A stretch of 64,000 bases of DNA from JAVJSD01 sp040219575 (GCA_040219575.1 JAVJSD010000003.1:23571-87570), one strand, 5' to 3'. Shown: positions 17,820 to 26,976, numbered from the stretch's first letter. Numbers and translations are program-made. The notes: generated by a model from the letters alone, not told the origin.

Positions 17820-20519
17820 TTGAGTGAATTGCTCCGCGTTACGCCTTCGGGACGCCTGGCCGTCGAGGAGCAGGCGATTGGCGGGGCTTCCGAGTTAGAC
17901 TCCGCCGTGCTCAAAACGCTGCGCAGCCTGGCGGCGTCGCAGGCGGAAGGGCTGTTGTCGCTGGCGGCCTTGCCGGCGAACATCGACCTGCCCTCGGAGT
18001 TGACCTTCTGGCGGGATTTCGCCGGTCGCTATCTGACCGAGCTCTGCCACGCTCCGGAGGCGGAAGGCCGCCGCATCGAGGAGGTCTCTCCGCCCGACCA
18101 ACTGCAGTTGGCCGTCGTCTTGGCCGGCGTCCCCGTGATGCGGGGCGCGGAATACCTGACGGCGGCCGCGCTCGAGGCGACCTGGCGCGACTTGGACGAT
18201 TGGGTTCGCGGGCAGGTCGCGCGCTCGGCCGAGGGGCTGTCCGGCTTTTTGGGCAAGCACGCTCCGCGGTGGCATCAGGTAGGGCGCGTTTGTTTCCATC
18301 TCGCCGAGAACAAGCGCGATTCCGAATACCCGTTCGCTTTCCTGGCGACCTATGTGCCCGGGCTTTCACGGCAAGACCGCGCGCGGCACCAACCGCTGGG
18401 TAAGGCGCTGCAGCAATACGCCGGGGCGCGCAACAAGGCGGCGCTCGTGCGGCTGCTGTCGCCGATTCAGCGGACGGCGGAGAAAAGCCCCTTCATCCGC
18501 GAGCTGGTCGATTCCGGCGATATCTACCATCCGCTGGCGTGGTCGCCGGCCCAGACGCATTGTTTTCTGCAAGAGGCTCCGCTGTACGAAGCGTTGGGCG
18601 TCTTGGTGCGGTTGCCCGACTGGTGGCGCAAACGCCCGCGACCGCGCGTGGGCGCGGTCATCGGCCAGAAGAAGCAGCCGACGCTGGGCGTCGATACGCT
18701 GCTCGACTTCGACGTGCAGATGGCGCTCGGCGACCAGACGCTGACCAAGCAAGAGTGGAAGCAACTGCTCGCCGGCGACGACGGGCTGGTGCTGTTCAAG
18801 GGGCAGTGGGTGGAGGTCGACCGGGAGAAGATCGCCGCCGCGCTCGATCATTGGGAGCAGATCCAGCAGGCTTCGCGGGAAGGATCGCTGACGTTCATCG
18901 AGGGGATGCGGTTGCTCGCCGGAGCGCCGGTCGACCTGGCGACGGAAGACGACGGCGAGGAGGTGCGGCAATGGTCGTTCGTCCGCGCGGGCGACTGGCT
19001 CGGCGCGACGCTGAAGCAACTGCGCTCTCCGCAAGCCGACCAGCACGCGCCGCCGCTGAAGGATCTCCACGCCACGTTGCGGCATTATCAACAGGCCGGC
19101 GTCGACTGGCTGCGGTTGATGACCGGCCTGGGACTCGGCGCCTGCCTGGCCGACGATATGGGGCTGGGCAAGACCATTCAGGTCTTGGCGCTGTTGCTGC
19201 TGGCGAAACGGGAGCGGCGCGATCGGCGGCCCTCGCTCTTGGTGCTGCCGGCGTCGCTGCTGGCCAATTGGAAGGCCGAGCGAGCCCGCTTCACGCCCTC
19301 ACTCGCGGCGGTTTTCGTGCATGCGTCGGAGACCGACAAGGAAACCCTCGCCCGGTTCGCCGCCGCCCCGGAAGCGTCGCTCCAGGGAGTCGACGTCGTG
19401 ATGACCACCTACGGCATGCTGCAACGTCAGTCGTGGTTGGCCGAGGTCGATTGGAAGCTCGTCATCTTGGACGAGGCGCAGGCGATCAAGAACCCGGGCG
19501 CCCGGCAGACGCGGGCGGTCAAGCGGCTGAAGGCGAAATCACGCATCGCCCTGACGGGCACGCCGGTCGAAAACCGCCTGTCCGATCTGTGGTCGTTGTT
19601 CGACTTTCTCTGTCCCGGGCTGCTGGGATCGGCGGCCCGGTTCAAGGAGTTCGTCAAATCGCTCGAGGCCCGCCAACAGCAGCGTTATGGGCCGCTGCGG
19701 GACCTCGTCGGGCCCTACATCCTGCGGCGGCTGAAGACCGACAAGGCGATCATCTCCGACTTGCCCGACAAGACCGAACTGACGGCGTTCTGCGGATTGG
19801 CCAAGCGGCAGGCGGCGCTCTACGAGAAGTCGGTGAAGGAGTTGTCCGCGGCGATGAAGGGACAAGAGGGAATCCAACGCCGCGGGCTCGTGCTGGCGTT
19901 CTTGATGCGGTTCAAGCAGATCTGCAATCATCCCAGCCAGTTGCTGGGAGACGGTGAATTCGGCCGCGCCGACAGCGGCAAGTTCGCGCGGCTGACCGAA
20001 ATTTGCGAAGAGATCGCCTCGCGGCAGGAGAAGGTGCTGGTGTTCACGCAGTTCCGCGAAATGGCCGAGCCGCTGCAAGCACTGCTAGCCGACGTGTTCG
20101 GGCGCGGCGGACTGTCGTTGCACGGCGGCACGGCGGTGGGCAAACGCAAGAAGCTGGTCGACGCTTTCCAGCGTGAAGACGGCCCTCCCTTCTTCGTGCT
20201 GTCGCTCAAGGCGGGCGGGACGGGCTTGAACCTCACCGCCGCCTCGCACGTCATCCACTTCGACCGCTGGTGGAATCCCGCCGTCGAGAACCAGGCCACC
20301 GACCGCGCTTTTCGCATCGGCCAGCAGCGCAACGTGCTGGTTCACAAGTTCGTCTGCCGGGGAACCGTCGAAGAACGTATTGACGAAATGATCGAAGAAA
20401 AGAAATCATTATCGGAAGAACTGCTCACCGGCGGCGCCGAACAGCTGCTGACCGAAATGAGCGATCAACAGTTGCTGGAATTGGTGTCGCTCGACGTGGA
20501 CAAGGCGCTCGGCGTATGA
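17820..20519 (+). CDS. SNF2-family helicase/ATPase (Swi2/Snf2, RapA/HepA-like)
   Basis: An 899-residue protein. The first ~430 residues form a divergent N-terminal region of the kind attached to bacterial SNF2 helicases. The two RecA-like lobes follow, with motif I DDMGLGKTIQVLALL (~445), motif II DEAQAIKN (~550), motif III ALTGTPVENR, then VFTQF, SLKAGGTGLNL and motif VI QATDRAFRIGQ (~825). All ATPase motifs are intact. Such enzymes translocate on double-stranded DNA and remodel protein-DNA complexes. The SWIM protein 43 nt downstream is the probable partner. The start was chosen at TTG 17820 because AGGGAGGG stands about 9 nt before it; TTG 17784 would put that sequence inside the gene. A TACAAT hexamer at 17755-17760 could be a -10 element, but no good -35 pairs with it. 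Confidence 0.93.
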   Translation: MSELLRVTPSGRLAVEEQAIGGASELDSAVLKTLRSLAASQAEGLLSLAALPANIDLPSELTFWRDFAGRYLTELCHAPEAEGRRIEEVSPPDQLQLAVVLAGVPVMRGAEYLTAAALEATWRDLDDWVRGQVARSAEGLSGFLGKHAPRWHQVGRVCFHLAENKRDSEYPFAFLATYVPGLSRQDRARHQPLGKALQQYAGARNKAALVRLLSPIQRTAEKSPFIRELVDSGDIYHPLAWSPAQTHCFLQEAPLYEALGVLVRLPDWWRKRPRPRVGAVIGQKKQPTLGVDTLLDFDVQMALGDQTLTKQEWKQLLAGDDGLVLFKGQWVEVDREKIAAALDHWEQIQQASREGSLTFIEGMRLLAGAPVDLATEDDGEEVRQWSFVRAGDWLGATLKQLRSPQADQHAPPLKDLHATLRHYQQAGVDWLRLMTGLGLGACLADDMGLGKTIQVLALLLLAKRERRDRRPSLLVLPASLLANWKAERARFTPSLAAVFVHASETDKETLARFAAAPEASLQGVDVVMTTYGMLQRQSWLAEVDWKLVILDEAQAIKNPGARQTRAVKRLKAKSRIALTGTPVENRLSDLWSLFDFLCPGLLGSAARFKEFVKSLEARQQQRYGPLRDLVGPYILRRLKTDKAIISDLPDKTELTAFCGLAKRQAALYEKSVKELSAAMKGQEGIQRRGLVLAFLMRFKQICNHPSQLLGDGEFGRADSGKFARLTEICEEIASRQEKVLVFTQFREMAEPLQALLADVFGRGGLSLHGGTAVGKRKKLVDAFQREDGPPFFVLSLKAGGTGLNLTAASHVIHFDRWWNPAVENQATDRAFRIGQQRNVLVHKFVCRGTVEERIDEMIEEKKSLSEELLTGGAEQLLTEMSDQQLLELVSLDVDKALGV

Positions 20520-20562
20520 CGCCGGTGCACGGAAGCCCCCCTCCGTTTTGAAAGGATCAACC

Positions 20563-21591
20563 GTGGCGTATTTCCAATGGAAGCCGTATGTATCGGTCGC
20601 CCAACGTCGCATGCAGGCGATCCGGGAGATGAACGCCCTGCGCAAGAAAGGCGTCGACATTCAGCCTGTCAAGATCGCCGGACGAAAGATCGCCTCGACC
20701 TTCTGGGGCCAGGCGTGGTGCGACCAGATGGAGTCGCTGCACGATTTTGCGAATCGCCTGCCGCGGGGGCGAACTTACGTTCGCAACGGTTCGGTTTGTC
20801 ATTTGGCCGTGACGCAGGGGCGAATCGAGGCGAAAGTCAGCGGGTCGGAGATTTACGACATCGTGATCAAAGTCGATCGCCTGGCGAAGGCCAAATGGAA
20901 TCAGATCAAACAGCGCAGCGCGGGGCAGATTGATTCGTTGCTGGAACTGCTGCAGGGACGGATCTCCAACCGCGTGATGGAGGTCGTCACCAGCGAGAGC
21001 GACGGTCTGTTTCCCGTGGCCGGCGAAATCCACGTCAGTTGCGACTGCCCCGACTACGCCTATCTCTGCAAACACGCCGCGGCGGTGCTGTACGGCGTTG
21101 GGGCGCGGCTGGACGAGCGGCCGGAACTGCTGTTCCTGTTGCGGGGCGTCAATCACGAAGACCTGATCTCGGCGCCGGCCGAAAAGTCGGTCGAACGCAC
21201 CACGCGCCGCGGCGGTCGCGGCCGCAAAGTGCGCGGCGACCTCGCGGATGTATTCGGCATCGAACTCGATGAGGACGACGAACGCGACCTCGAACCCGCG
21301 GTTGAACTCGACCCGCCTGCTCGAAAGAAGAAGCGAAAGAAGGCCTCGTCGGTGAAAACCGAAGAGAAACGGACGCCCGACGCGGAGTCGGCGACGCCGC
21401 GGAGCAAGTCGGTTCGAAAGAAATCCGGCGGCAAAAAGCCGGCGCCAGCGAAGAAGAAGACCACGAAGAAGACCACGAAGAAGACCGCTAAAACGAAGAA
21501 AGTCGCCGCCCGCGCCGCCAAGAAAAGAACCGGCGGCGAAAGGCCCACCAAGAAGACGCGCGCGCCAGCCAAGCCTCGCAAGGCGAAGTGA
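20563..21591 (+). CDS. SWIM zinc-finger protein with lysine-rich histone-H1-like tail
   Basis: A 342-residue protein. The globular part (about 1-205) contains a SWIM motif, CDCPDYAYLCKHAAAVLYGVG (CxCxnCxH), preceded by FWGQAWCDQMESLHDFANRLPRGRTYVRNG, the usual start of this bacterial family. From about 230 there is an acidic stretch and then a long Lys/Ala/Pro/Thr tail with KKTTKKTTKKT repeats, like bacterial H1 homologues, which would bind DNA non-specifically. SWIM domains are predicted DNA- or protein-binding modules and in many bacteria occur on or beside SNF2 ATPases. The gene follows the SNF2 gene by 43 nt, so the two probably act together. GTG 20563 was chosen for AAAGGA upstream. Confidence 0.92.
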   Translation: MAYFQWKPYVSVAQRRMQAIREMNALRKKGVDIQPVKIAGRKIASTFWGQAWCDQMESLHDFANRLPRGRTYVRNGSVCHLAVTQGRIEAKVSGSEIYDIVIKVDRLAKAKWNQIKQRSAGQIDSLLELLQGRISNRVMEVVTSESDGLFPVAGEIHVSCDCPDYAYLCKHAAAVLYGVGARLDERPELLFLLRGVNHEDLISAPAEKSVERTTRRGGRGRKVRGDLADVFGIELDEDDERDLEPAVELDPPARKKKRKKASSVKTEEKRTPDAESATPRSKSVRKKSGGKKPAPAKKKTTKKTTKKTAKTKKVAARAAKKRTGGERPTKKTRAPAKPRKAK

Positions 21592-21596
21592 GGCGA

Positions 21597-21614
21597 GTCG
21601 GCGCAACCGCCGAC
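21597..21614. terminator. Hairpin between convergent SWIM and lipoprotein genes
   Basis: GTCGGCG-CAAC-CGCCGAC, 7-bp stem, placed directly after the SWIM stop codon. It lacks a clear T-run, so a terminator role is only suggested by position. Confidence 0.3.
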
Positions 21615-21648
21615 ACTTGCGCGGCTGCTATCGGTCGGCTAATCGCGG

Positions 21649-23055
21649 CTAATCGACTCTTCGTCGGATCACGTCGATGGCGTGCTGCGCGTGGCCTTCG
21701 TAGTTCGGCAGCGCGTCGTAAGGCGGCTCGTTCGAGAAGCGGAACGTGCCGATCTTTTCCGCCAGCGCATCGCCTGCACGGAGCGTCGCCAGGAACGCGT
21801 CCCATTGCTGGGCCTCGTCGTCGCTGAGGCCTGCGTACCACAGGCAGTATTCGCCCAGTTCCTTGCCATCGAGCACGACTCGGCCGAAGACGGCTTCCTG
21901 CGCCGCGGCCCGCGGTTCCGACCAGAAGGCGTAGAACTGCGTCGGCCGCGAATGCCGCTGGTCGCTCCCGTTGGGGATGTCGCGCGACCACACCACCGCG
22001 TGGTGCTCTTCGCTCCACTGGCCATTGGCGGAGATCGGCGCGTGCGGCAGGGTCAGGCGAATCGTCAGTTCGTCGTTGCTCGCCAACAGGGGCGTCAACG
22101 GAAAGGCTCGGGCGGCCGTCTCCGTCAGCACGTCTTGCGGTGCGGGGGGCTCCGACTCGGGATCGCGCGCCGCGTCGCGTCGCCACTGCTCCAATGTCGC
22201 CTGGTATTGCGGCGACGACTCCAGGTAACGCACGATCGAGGTCTGCGCCTTCTCTGGATCGGCCAGGAACTGCAGCGGTTCGGGAATCGCCTCCTTCGAC
22301 TCGCGCCCCAGGCGCCTGGCAAGCTGCTGCTGCACCAGGTGCAGCACACGATACGGCTTGCCTTGCGACGCTTCTTGAACCGCCCGCACGATGTGGGGCG
22401 TTTCGCTCGGCTGGTAGTAGCCGCGCTCGGCCAGGTACTGCGTCATTCGCACGGCGGCCTGTTCGGCGCCGCTCTTGCCTCCGTCGGCCGCGGTCGTGTA
22501 CGTCCACCAGTAGAGGCTGAGATTCTGCAGATCGCGCCGCAGCTGGATGTCGAGAAACTTCCGCAAGGCCGCGAAGTTTTCGACGTCCTCGAACTCCGTC
22601 TCCGCCCAACCGACGATCAGGTCGGCCAGTTCCTCGGCCGCCTTCTGCCGGTCGGCCACGTCGCCTGCCAGATCAATGTCGCCGCGGACGCGCTCGCTGT
22701 AGGCCGAAGTGCTGCCCAGGGGCGTCTCCCAGCGGACGTACCAACCCTTGCCTCCCAGGTCGCCGGGCAACTCGCCGGAGAAGCGGCCGCCGAAGGTATG
22801 TTTGACGGAGGCGGGCGGCGGAGGCTGCTCGCCATACGCCGTGGCGAGGCGCGTCAATTCCTCGGCCGGCAACTCGTCGATGATCGTGCGGCCGTCTTCC
22901 TGGCGCTCGCGCCAAGCGGTGATCTTGCGCTGGACCGAATCGCCCTCCGGAACCAATTCGACTTCGTAATGCGTATGCTGACAGCCGGTCAGCACCAACG
23001 CGCCGAGCAGCAACACCGCCGCGGCGCTTCGTGGGGCAGGTTTGCACAACGCCAT
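21649..23055 (-). CDS. Putative lipoprotein of unknown function
   Basis: A 468-residue protein not recognised as any family. The N-terminus (MALCKPAPRSAAAVLLLGAL, then VLTGC) is a lipoprotein signal with lipidation expected at Cys25. The rest is mixed alpha/beta, rich in Glu and Arg. It includes a Gly-rich segment (HTFGGRFSGELPGDLGGKGWYVRWETPLGS) and a C-terminal beta-rich region (LTIRLTLPHAPISANGQWSEE). It would be anchored in a membrane facing the periplasm. ATG 23055 was preferred over the in-frame ATG 23076 because GGGAGAA lies about 8 nt upstream. It converges with the SWIM gene, so no operon context helps. Confidence 0.75.
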   Translation of the reverse strand: MALCKPAPRSAAAVLLLGALVLTGCQHTHYEVELVPEGDSVQRKITAWRERQEDGRTIIDELPAEELTRLATAYGEQPPPPASVKHTFGGRFSGELPGDLGGKGWYVRWETPLGSTSAYSERVRGDIDLAGDVADRQKAAEELADLIVGWAETEFEDVENFAALRKFLDIQLRRDLQNLSLYWWTYTTAADGGKSGAEQAAVRMTQYLAERGYYQPSETPHIVRAVQEASQGKPYRVLHLVQQQLARRLGRESKEAIPEPLQFLADPEKAQTSIVRYLESSPQYQATLEQWRRDAARDPESEPPAPQDVLTETAARAFPLTPLLASNDELTIRLTLPHAPISANGQWSEEHHAVVWSRDIPNGSDQRHSRPTQFYAFWSEPRAAAQEAVFGRVVLDGKELGEYCLWYAGLSDDEAQQWDAFLATLRAGDALAEKIGTFRFSNEPPYDALPNYEGHAQHAIDVIRRRVD

Positions 23056-23355
23056 GGAAAACTTCTCCCGACGCATGGTTGGGGTAATCAGCCTTCCCTG
23101 GCGCGACGGCCGGCCCGAGGTCCTGGTGTCTCTTTGATCCCTGCGGCGCCGCCCTTATTCCCGCCGCGGTTGAAATCGGTGGAAAAAGCGGTGTTGGGGG
23201 GACGAGCGGGTCGCCACAGCGTGCGTCTACGGCGGATTCGCCACGTTCGCTCGGGACCGTTCATTCCTTACAATGAGCGACGGACCCGGCCGATGCAATG
23301 GTCGCCCGGCCGCGCATCGCGGCGATGGATACGAACAGCCCTGGCGGAAACATCC

Positions 23356-23526
23356 ATGGATAAGAAAGCGAAGAAGCGGCTCGACGTCATCAACCAGAAG
23401 CTCAACATGCTGCGGCAGCAGTTGTCGGGCGCCCGCAAGCAGGACGACGAACCGGGCGAGGTGAAGCGGCTCGAAGAGGAGATCGCCGCGCTGCAGGCGG
23501 AGGCGGAGAAGCTGAAGGCCTCCTGA
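23356..23526 (+). CDS. 56-residue highly charged coiled-coil protein
   Basis: A small protein, MDKKAKKRLDVINQKLNMLR... to ...EEEIAALQAEAEKLKAS. It has heptad-like spacing of hydrophobic residues and about half charged residues, so it should form a short coiled coil. No domain is recognised. The ATG at 23356 is preceded by GGCGGAAA, and a TACAAT hexamer lies ~85 bp upstream (23269-23274). The same frame stays open far upstream, but that part is antisense to the lipoprotein gene and is not protein-like. Its composition and codon use support it being real; its function is unknown. Confidence 0.65.
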   Translation: MDKKAKKRLDVINQKLNMLRQQLSGARKQDDEPGEVKRLEEEIAALQAEAEKLKAS

Positions 23527-23567
23527 GCCGACGGCCCTCGTGCTGCGCGGTCGCGAAGAATTCAAGC

Positions 23568-23589
23568 AGCAGAAGTCGTGAGACTTCTG
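23568..23589 (+). repeat. AGCAGAAGTCGTGAGACTTC repeat, copy 1
   Basis: A 22-bp sequence with a GAAGTC/GACTTC palindrome. It is identical to 58592-58613 and related in inverted form near 58766-58800. It lies just after the small coiled-coil gene. Confidence 0.7.
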
Positions 23590-23648
23590 GAAGTTCACGT
23601 CAGGCGATGGCTGGCCTACTGAACCACAGATCTTGACCGACGGAGCAA

Positions 23649-23684
23649 GAAAAACGCCCCGAGGACCGTGAGGCCCTCGGGGCG
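23649..23684 (-). terminator. Intrinsic terminator for leftward transcripts
   Basis: A 10-bp perfect stem, CGCCCCGAGG (23655-23664) with CCTCGGGGCG (23675-23684), lies next to a run of A on the plus strand (T-run on the minus strand). It would stop leftward transcription about 250 nt beyond the C26 gene. Confidence 0.75.
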
Positions 23685-23939
23685 GCGTCGAGGATCGGCC
23701 TTGGCCGGCGCGGGAGCCGGCCTCGGCTCGACGTTGACCGGTGTCGTGACGGGAACTGGCGGACCGTACTACATCGAACGCAAGAGGCTGCGGGCAGCAT
23801 CGCGATTCGAAGACAAGTCGTCGGGTGCACGCCGCAAGGACGTGCTTGGCGATTGATTCGCATCCGTGCGGGGCGGAGCGCCGCCCGGGCTCGGGCCGTC
23901 TCCACCATCAATCGTTGGGTCGCGGCTCGCGCCGCCCTG

Positions 23940-24698
23940 CTACGCCACCATGCGCACCGTCGGCGCGTCGGCGTTCTGCACGCTGCGCACGCCGTCGATG
24001 AACTCCTCAAAAATTCGTTGGTCGATGGCCGAAGCGCTGTCCGCTTCGGGATGGAACTGCGTGCCCAGGGCGAACCAGTCGGGCATCTCGCTCTCGATGG
24101 CTTCGATCACGCCGTCGGGACAGCGGGCCGTCACCATGAAGCCCGGCGCCACCATGTCGATCGCCATGTGGTGCATGCTGTTGACGCGGATCTCTCCGTC
24201 GCCGAACACGCGCTCCATCAGCGAATTGGGGGTGACTTCCAGGCTATGGCGGTGGGACGCATCCTGCGGATCCTTGTGAGGGATCGCCGTCGGCAGATCT
24301 TCCGGAATGTGTAGGAACAGGTTTCCCCCCTGCGCCAGGTTCAACAGCTGCATGCCCACGCCGATGCCGAACACGGGCAGTCGCCGATCGGCGATCTGGC
24401 GGATCAGCATGCGGTCGAAGTCCTCCCGGCGGGCGTCCATCGAACGCACGCTGGGATGACGCATGAAGCCGTCGCGGTACGGATCAAGATCGGCCCCTCC
24501 CACCATCACGAATCCGTCGAGCCGATCGAGAACGCAGTTCAGGTCGTTCTCATCGTCCAACGGCGGAACCAGCACCGGAATGCCGCCGGCCTTGGCGACA
24601 CTGTCGAAATAACCTCCGAACACGTACGAAAAAGCGGGCGAATCCTTCTTGGCGGGACGAAAATCGGTGTTGATTCCAATCAGCGGTTTGCAACTCAT
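23940..24698 (-). CDS. Class-I glutamine-amidotransferase-fold protein (peptidase C26 family) lacking the catalytic cysteine
   Basis: A 252-residue cytosolic protein related to PuuD-type gamma-glutamyl-GABA hydrolases. Family features: KPLIGINTDFR at the start, a GGIPVLVPPL segment, DGFVMVGGADLDP, the nucleophile-elbow region LPVFGIGVGMQLLNLAQGGN, and FALGTQFHPEAD near the end. His216 and Glu218 are present. The nucleophile, normally Cys in GICRGMQ, is Gly113 here (codon at 24360-24362), and the usual Arg is Val. The fold is clear, but the normal hydrolase mechanism should not work, so it may be a binding protein or use another chemistry. ATG 24698 has AAAGGGAG upstream. It is a stand-alone gene with its own terminator. 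Confidence 0.88.
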   Translation of the reverse strand: MSCKPLIGINTDFRPAKKDSPAFSYVFGGYFDSVAKAGGIPVLVPPLDDENDLNCVLDRLDGFVMVGGADLDPYRDGFMRHPSVRSMDARREDFDRMLIRQIADRRLPVFGIGVGMQLLNLAQGGNLFLHIPEDLPTAIPHKDPQDASHRHSLEVTPNSLMERVFGDGEIRVNSMHHMAIDMVAPGFMVTARCPDGVIEAIESEMPDWFALGTQFHPEADSASAIDQRIFEEFIDGVRSVQNADAPTVRMVA

Positions 24699-25302
24699 CT
24701 GACACTCCCTTTCAGATGGATCGCGGCGCGGCGGCCGCAATCGTGGCGGTGACGAAAACGGTCATGGAGACCTTCGATCGTCGCGAGTTGACGAGAGCGT
24801 CTGGAAGGTGAACAGAGTTCCCATGGAACCAAGCCGCGAGCAGCGGCCGGTGCGGCATTCCGTTGTGGAGGCGGGCGAGTTCCATCGACGCTGCCAGTTC
24901 CCCAACCGCAGCCGCCGAATCACCACTTCCCCCCGGAAGCCTGTGGATTCCACGAATCTATCACGCCTTTCCCTGGCGCTAACGTGAAAGAGCGATCTCC
25001 CTATCGAATGGCCTCGAATAAATCCCTTCGTCCGCCATGTCGCTTAGAAGCGATGCAACAGGCGTGACTTTACCGTCGAATCCCCAGCACTCAACAACCC
25101 TTCATGATTTTGGGATGAATCCCTGTTGTCGCCACAACATGGTGTGCAAGCACGTTTTATGCTGTCACCTCCACGAGCGCCGAACGGTCCCCGAGCAGGC
25201 CGCCGCGACGTCCCGAAAACCGGCAATTTCCCGAACTCTGACGCTTTTTCACCAGTTCGGTTGCTTGATAACCAAGCCCCTGCGGAGCACTACTCGGAAG
25301 CA
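24699..25302. other. Intergenic region, nothing recognised
   Basis: About 600 bases of lower GC than the neighbours, upstream of the C26 gene and downstream of the sigma-factor gene. I see no convincing ORF, RNA gene or repeat. Confidence 0.5.
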
Positions 25303-26568
25303 CTACTCGAGCGCCTCCAACCGCCGACGCAGGAATCGCCGCTCCGGCTCTTGCTTGGCGAGGCTCAAGGCCCGCTGGTAGGCCGAGCGAGCCTCGGCGT
25401 GCTTTGCCAGTCTGCGGCAGAGGTCGGCCTTGGCCGCGTGGGCCAGGTGGTACTCCGCCAACTCGCCGCGGTCGAGGATGGCGTCGACCAATTCGAGCCC
25501 CACCTGCGGTCCGTCGCGCATGGCGACGGCGACCGCCCGATTCAGTTCGACGATCGGCGACGGTTCGGCCCGCAGCAGCACGTCGTACCACCCGACGATC
25601 CGCCCCCAGTCGGTGTCCGCCGCCTGCGCGGCGCTGGCGTGCAGCGCGGCGATGGCCGCCTGCACCGTGAACACGCCGAAGGGCGGCGACGCCAGCGCCC
25701 GTTGCACCAACGCCGAGCCCTCGTCGATCTGGGATTGGTTCCAGCGGGAGCGATCCTGATCTTCGAGCAGGACCAGATCTCCCTCGGGCGTCGCGCGGGC
25801 GTCTCGGCGCGACTCCTGCAGCAGCATCAGCGCCAAGAGGCCGATCGCCTCGGCGTCGGGAAGCAACTCCACCAGCAGGCGGCCCAGGCGAATCGCCTCC
25901 TGCGAGAGATCGCTCCGGGTAAGCGACGGCCCGGACGAGGCGGCGTAACCTTCGTTGAAGACCAGATAGACGACCGACAGCACCGCGTCGAGCCGGGCCG
26001 GCAAGTCGTCCAGCGAGGGAATCACATAGGGGATGCCGGCGTCACGAATCTTCGCCTTGGCGCGGACGATGCGCTGGGCGAGCGTGGCCGAGGGAATCAA
26101 AAAGGCGCTGGCGATTTCCTCGGTGGTCAGCCCGCAGACCTCCCGCAGCGTGAGCGCGATCTGCGCCTCGCGGGCCAGCGCCGGATGGCAACAGGTGAAG
26201 ATCAGCCGCAACCGATCGTCCTCGACGTCCGGCGCCTCCTGGGGCGGCCTGTCGCTCGCATTGAACCGCTGGGCGAGATCCTCCACCGCGGCGTCGAAAC
26301 GGCTGCGGCGGCGAATGGCGTCGATGGCTTTGAAGCGTCCCGCCGACACGAGCCAGGCCCGCGGATTCTTCGGCACGCCGTCACGCCCCCACTGCTCGAC
26401 GGCGGCGGCGAACGCCTCGTGCATGGCTTCCTCGGCCAGATCGAAATCGCCGAGCAGGCGAATCAGCGTGGCGAACACCCGCCGCGACTCCGCCCGGTAC
26501 ACTTTCTCGACGACCTGCTGCACGTCGTCCACTGGGTTGTCCTCAACGCTGCTGCTACGAATCGCCAT
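25303..26568 (-). CDS. ECF RNA polymerase sigma factor with large C-terminal extension (ECF42/COG4941-like)
   Basis: A 421-residue sigma factor. Region 2 (about 15-85) includes RRVFATLIRLLGDFDLAEEAMHEAF and NPRAWLVSAGRFKAIDAIRRR. Region 4 (about 115-165) includes ALTLREVCGLTTEEIASAFLIPSATLAQRIVRAKAKIR. The C-terminal ~250 residues are helical and TPR-like (VFNEGYAASSGPSLTRSDL; ADTDWGRIVGWYDVLLRAEPSPIVELNRAVA), as in the ECF42 group. These sigma factors are normally encoded beside a small YCII/DGPF-domain protein and have no classical anti-sigma factor; the extension is thought to regulate them. No such partner is visible here. ATG 26568 is preceded by GTGGAGAAA. Confidence 0.92.
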   Translation of the reverse strand: MAIRSSSVEDNPVDDVQQVVEKVYRAESRRVFATLIRLLGDFDLAEEAMHEAFAAAVEQWGRDGVPKNPRAWLVSAGRFKAIDAIRRRSRFDAAVEDLAQRFNASDRPPQEAPDVEDDRLRLIFTCCHPALAREAQIALTLREVCGLTTEEIASAFLIPSATLAQRIVRAKAKIRDAGIPYVIPSLDDLPARLDAVLSVVYLVFNEGYAASSGPSLTRSDLSQEAIRLGRLLVELLPDAEAIGLLALMLLQESRRDARATPEGDLVLLEDQDRSRWNQSQIDEGSALVQRALASPPFGVFTVQAAIAALHASAAQAADTDWGRIVGWYDVLLRAEPSPIVELNRAVAVAMRDGPQVGLELVDAILDRGELAEYHLAHAAKADLCRRLAKHAEARSAYQRALSLAKQEPERRFLRRRLEALE

Positions 26569-26751
26569 TTTCTCCACTTGATTGTGGAGTGAGTGCTTCG
26601 GGCCGTAAATCCGGCGTCCGACTTGGAGGTAGTCCGCCTTAGGCGTTGTGGCTTCCTTGATCCACGCTGATCGCCAACACGCCGATCGCTCGCCACCCCG
26701 TGGAAATGACGCTATCCTGAGCGATGGATCGAGTTCGCGAGAGGTTCTACC

Positions 26752-26976
26752 ATGCGTTACCTTGCAATCGGAACGGCTGCGATTCTGCTGCTCTTGGTGG
26801 TGGTCTTTTCCGTGCAGAATCTGGAAGCGGTCAAGGTCCAGTTCGCCGGCTGGTCGATGACGATTCCCAAATTTCTGCTGGTGGCGGGCAGCTACCTGCT
26901 GGGCATGTTCACCGGCGGCGCGGTGTTCGGCATCGTCCGCCGGGCGAAAAAGAAGTCCAAGCGAGAGAGCGAATAG
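26752..26976 (+). CDS. LapA/DUF1049-domain small membrane protein
   Basis: A 74-residue inner-membrane protein with two hydrophobic segments (about 4-20 and 40-62) separated by VQNLEAVKVQFAGWSMTIP, and a basic tail (VRRAKKKSKRESE). The FSVQNLEAVKVQF motif is typical of the LapA/DUF1049 family, which in enterobacteria takes part in regulating lipopolysaccharide assembly with LapB. No LapB-like gene is adjacent, so that role cannot be assumed. ATG 26752 has GAGAGG about 8 nt upstream. It is divergent from the sigma-factor gene. Confidence 0.88.
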   Translation: MRYLAIGTAAILLLLVVVFSVQNLEAVKVQFAGWSMTIPKFLLVAGSYLLGMFTGGAVFGIVRRAKKKSKRESE

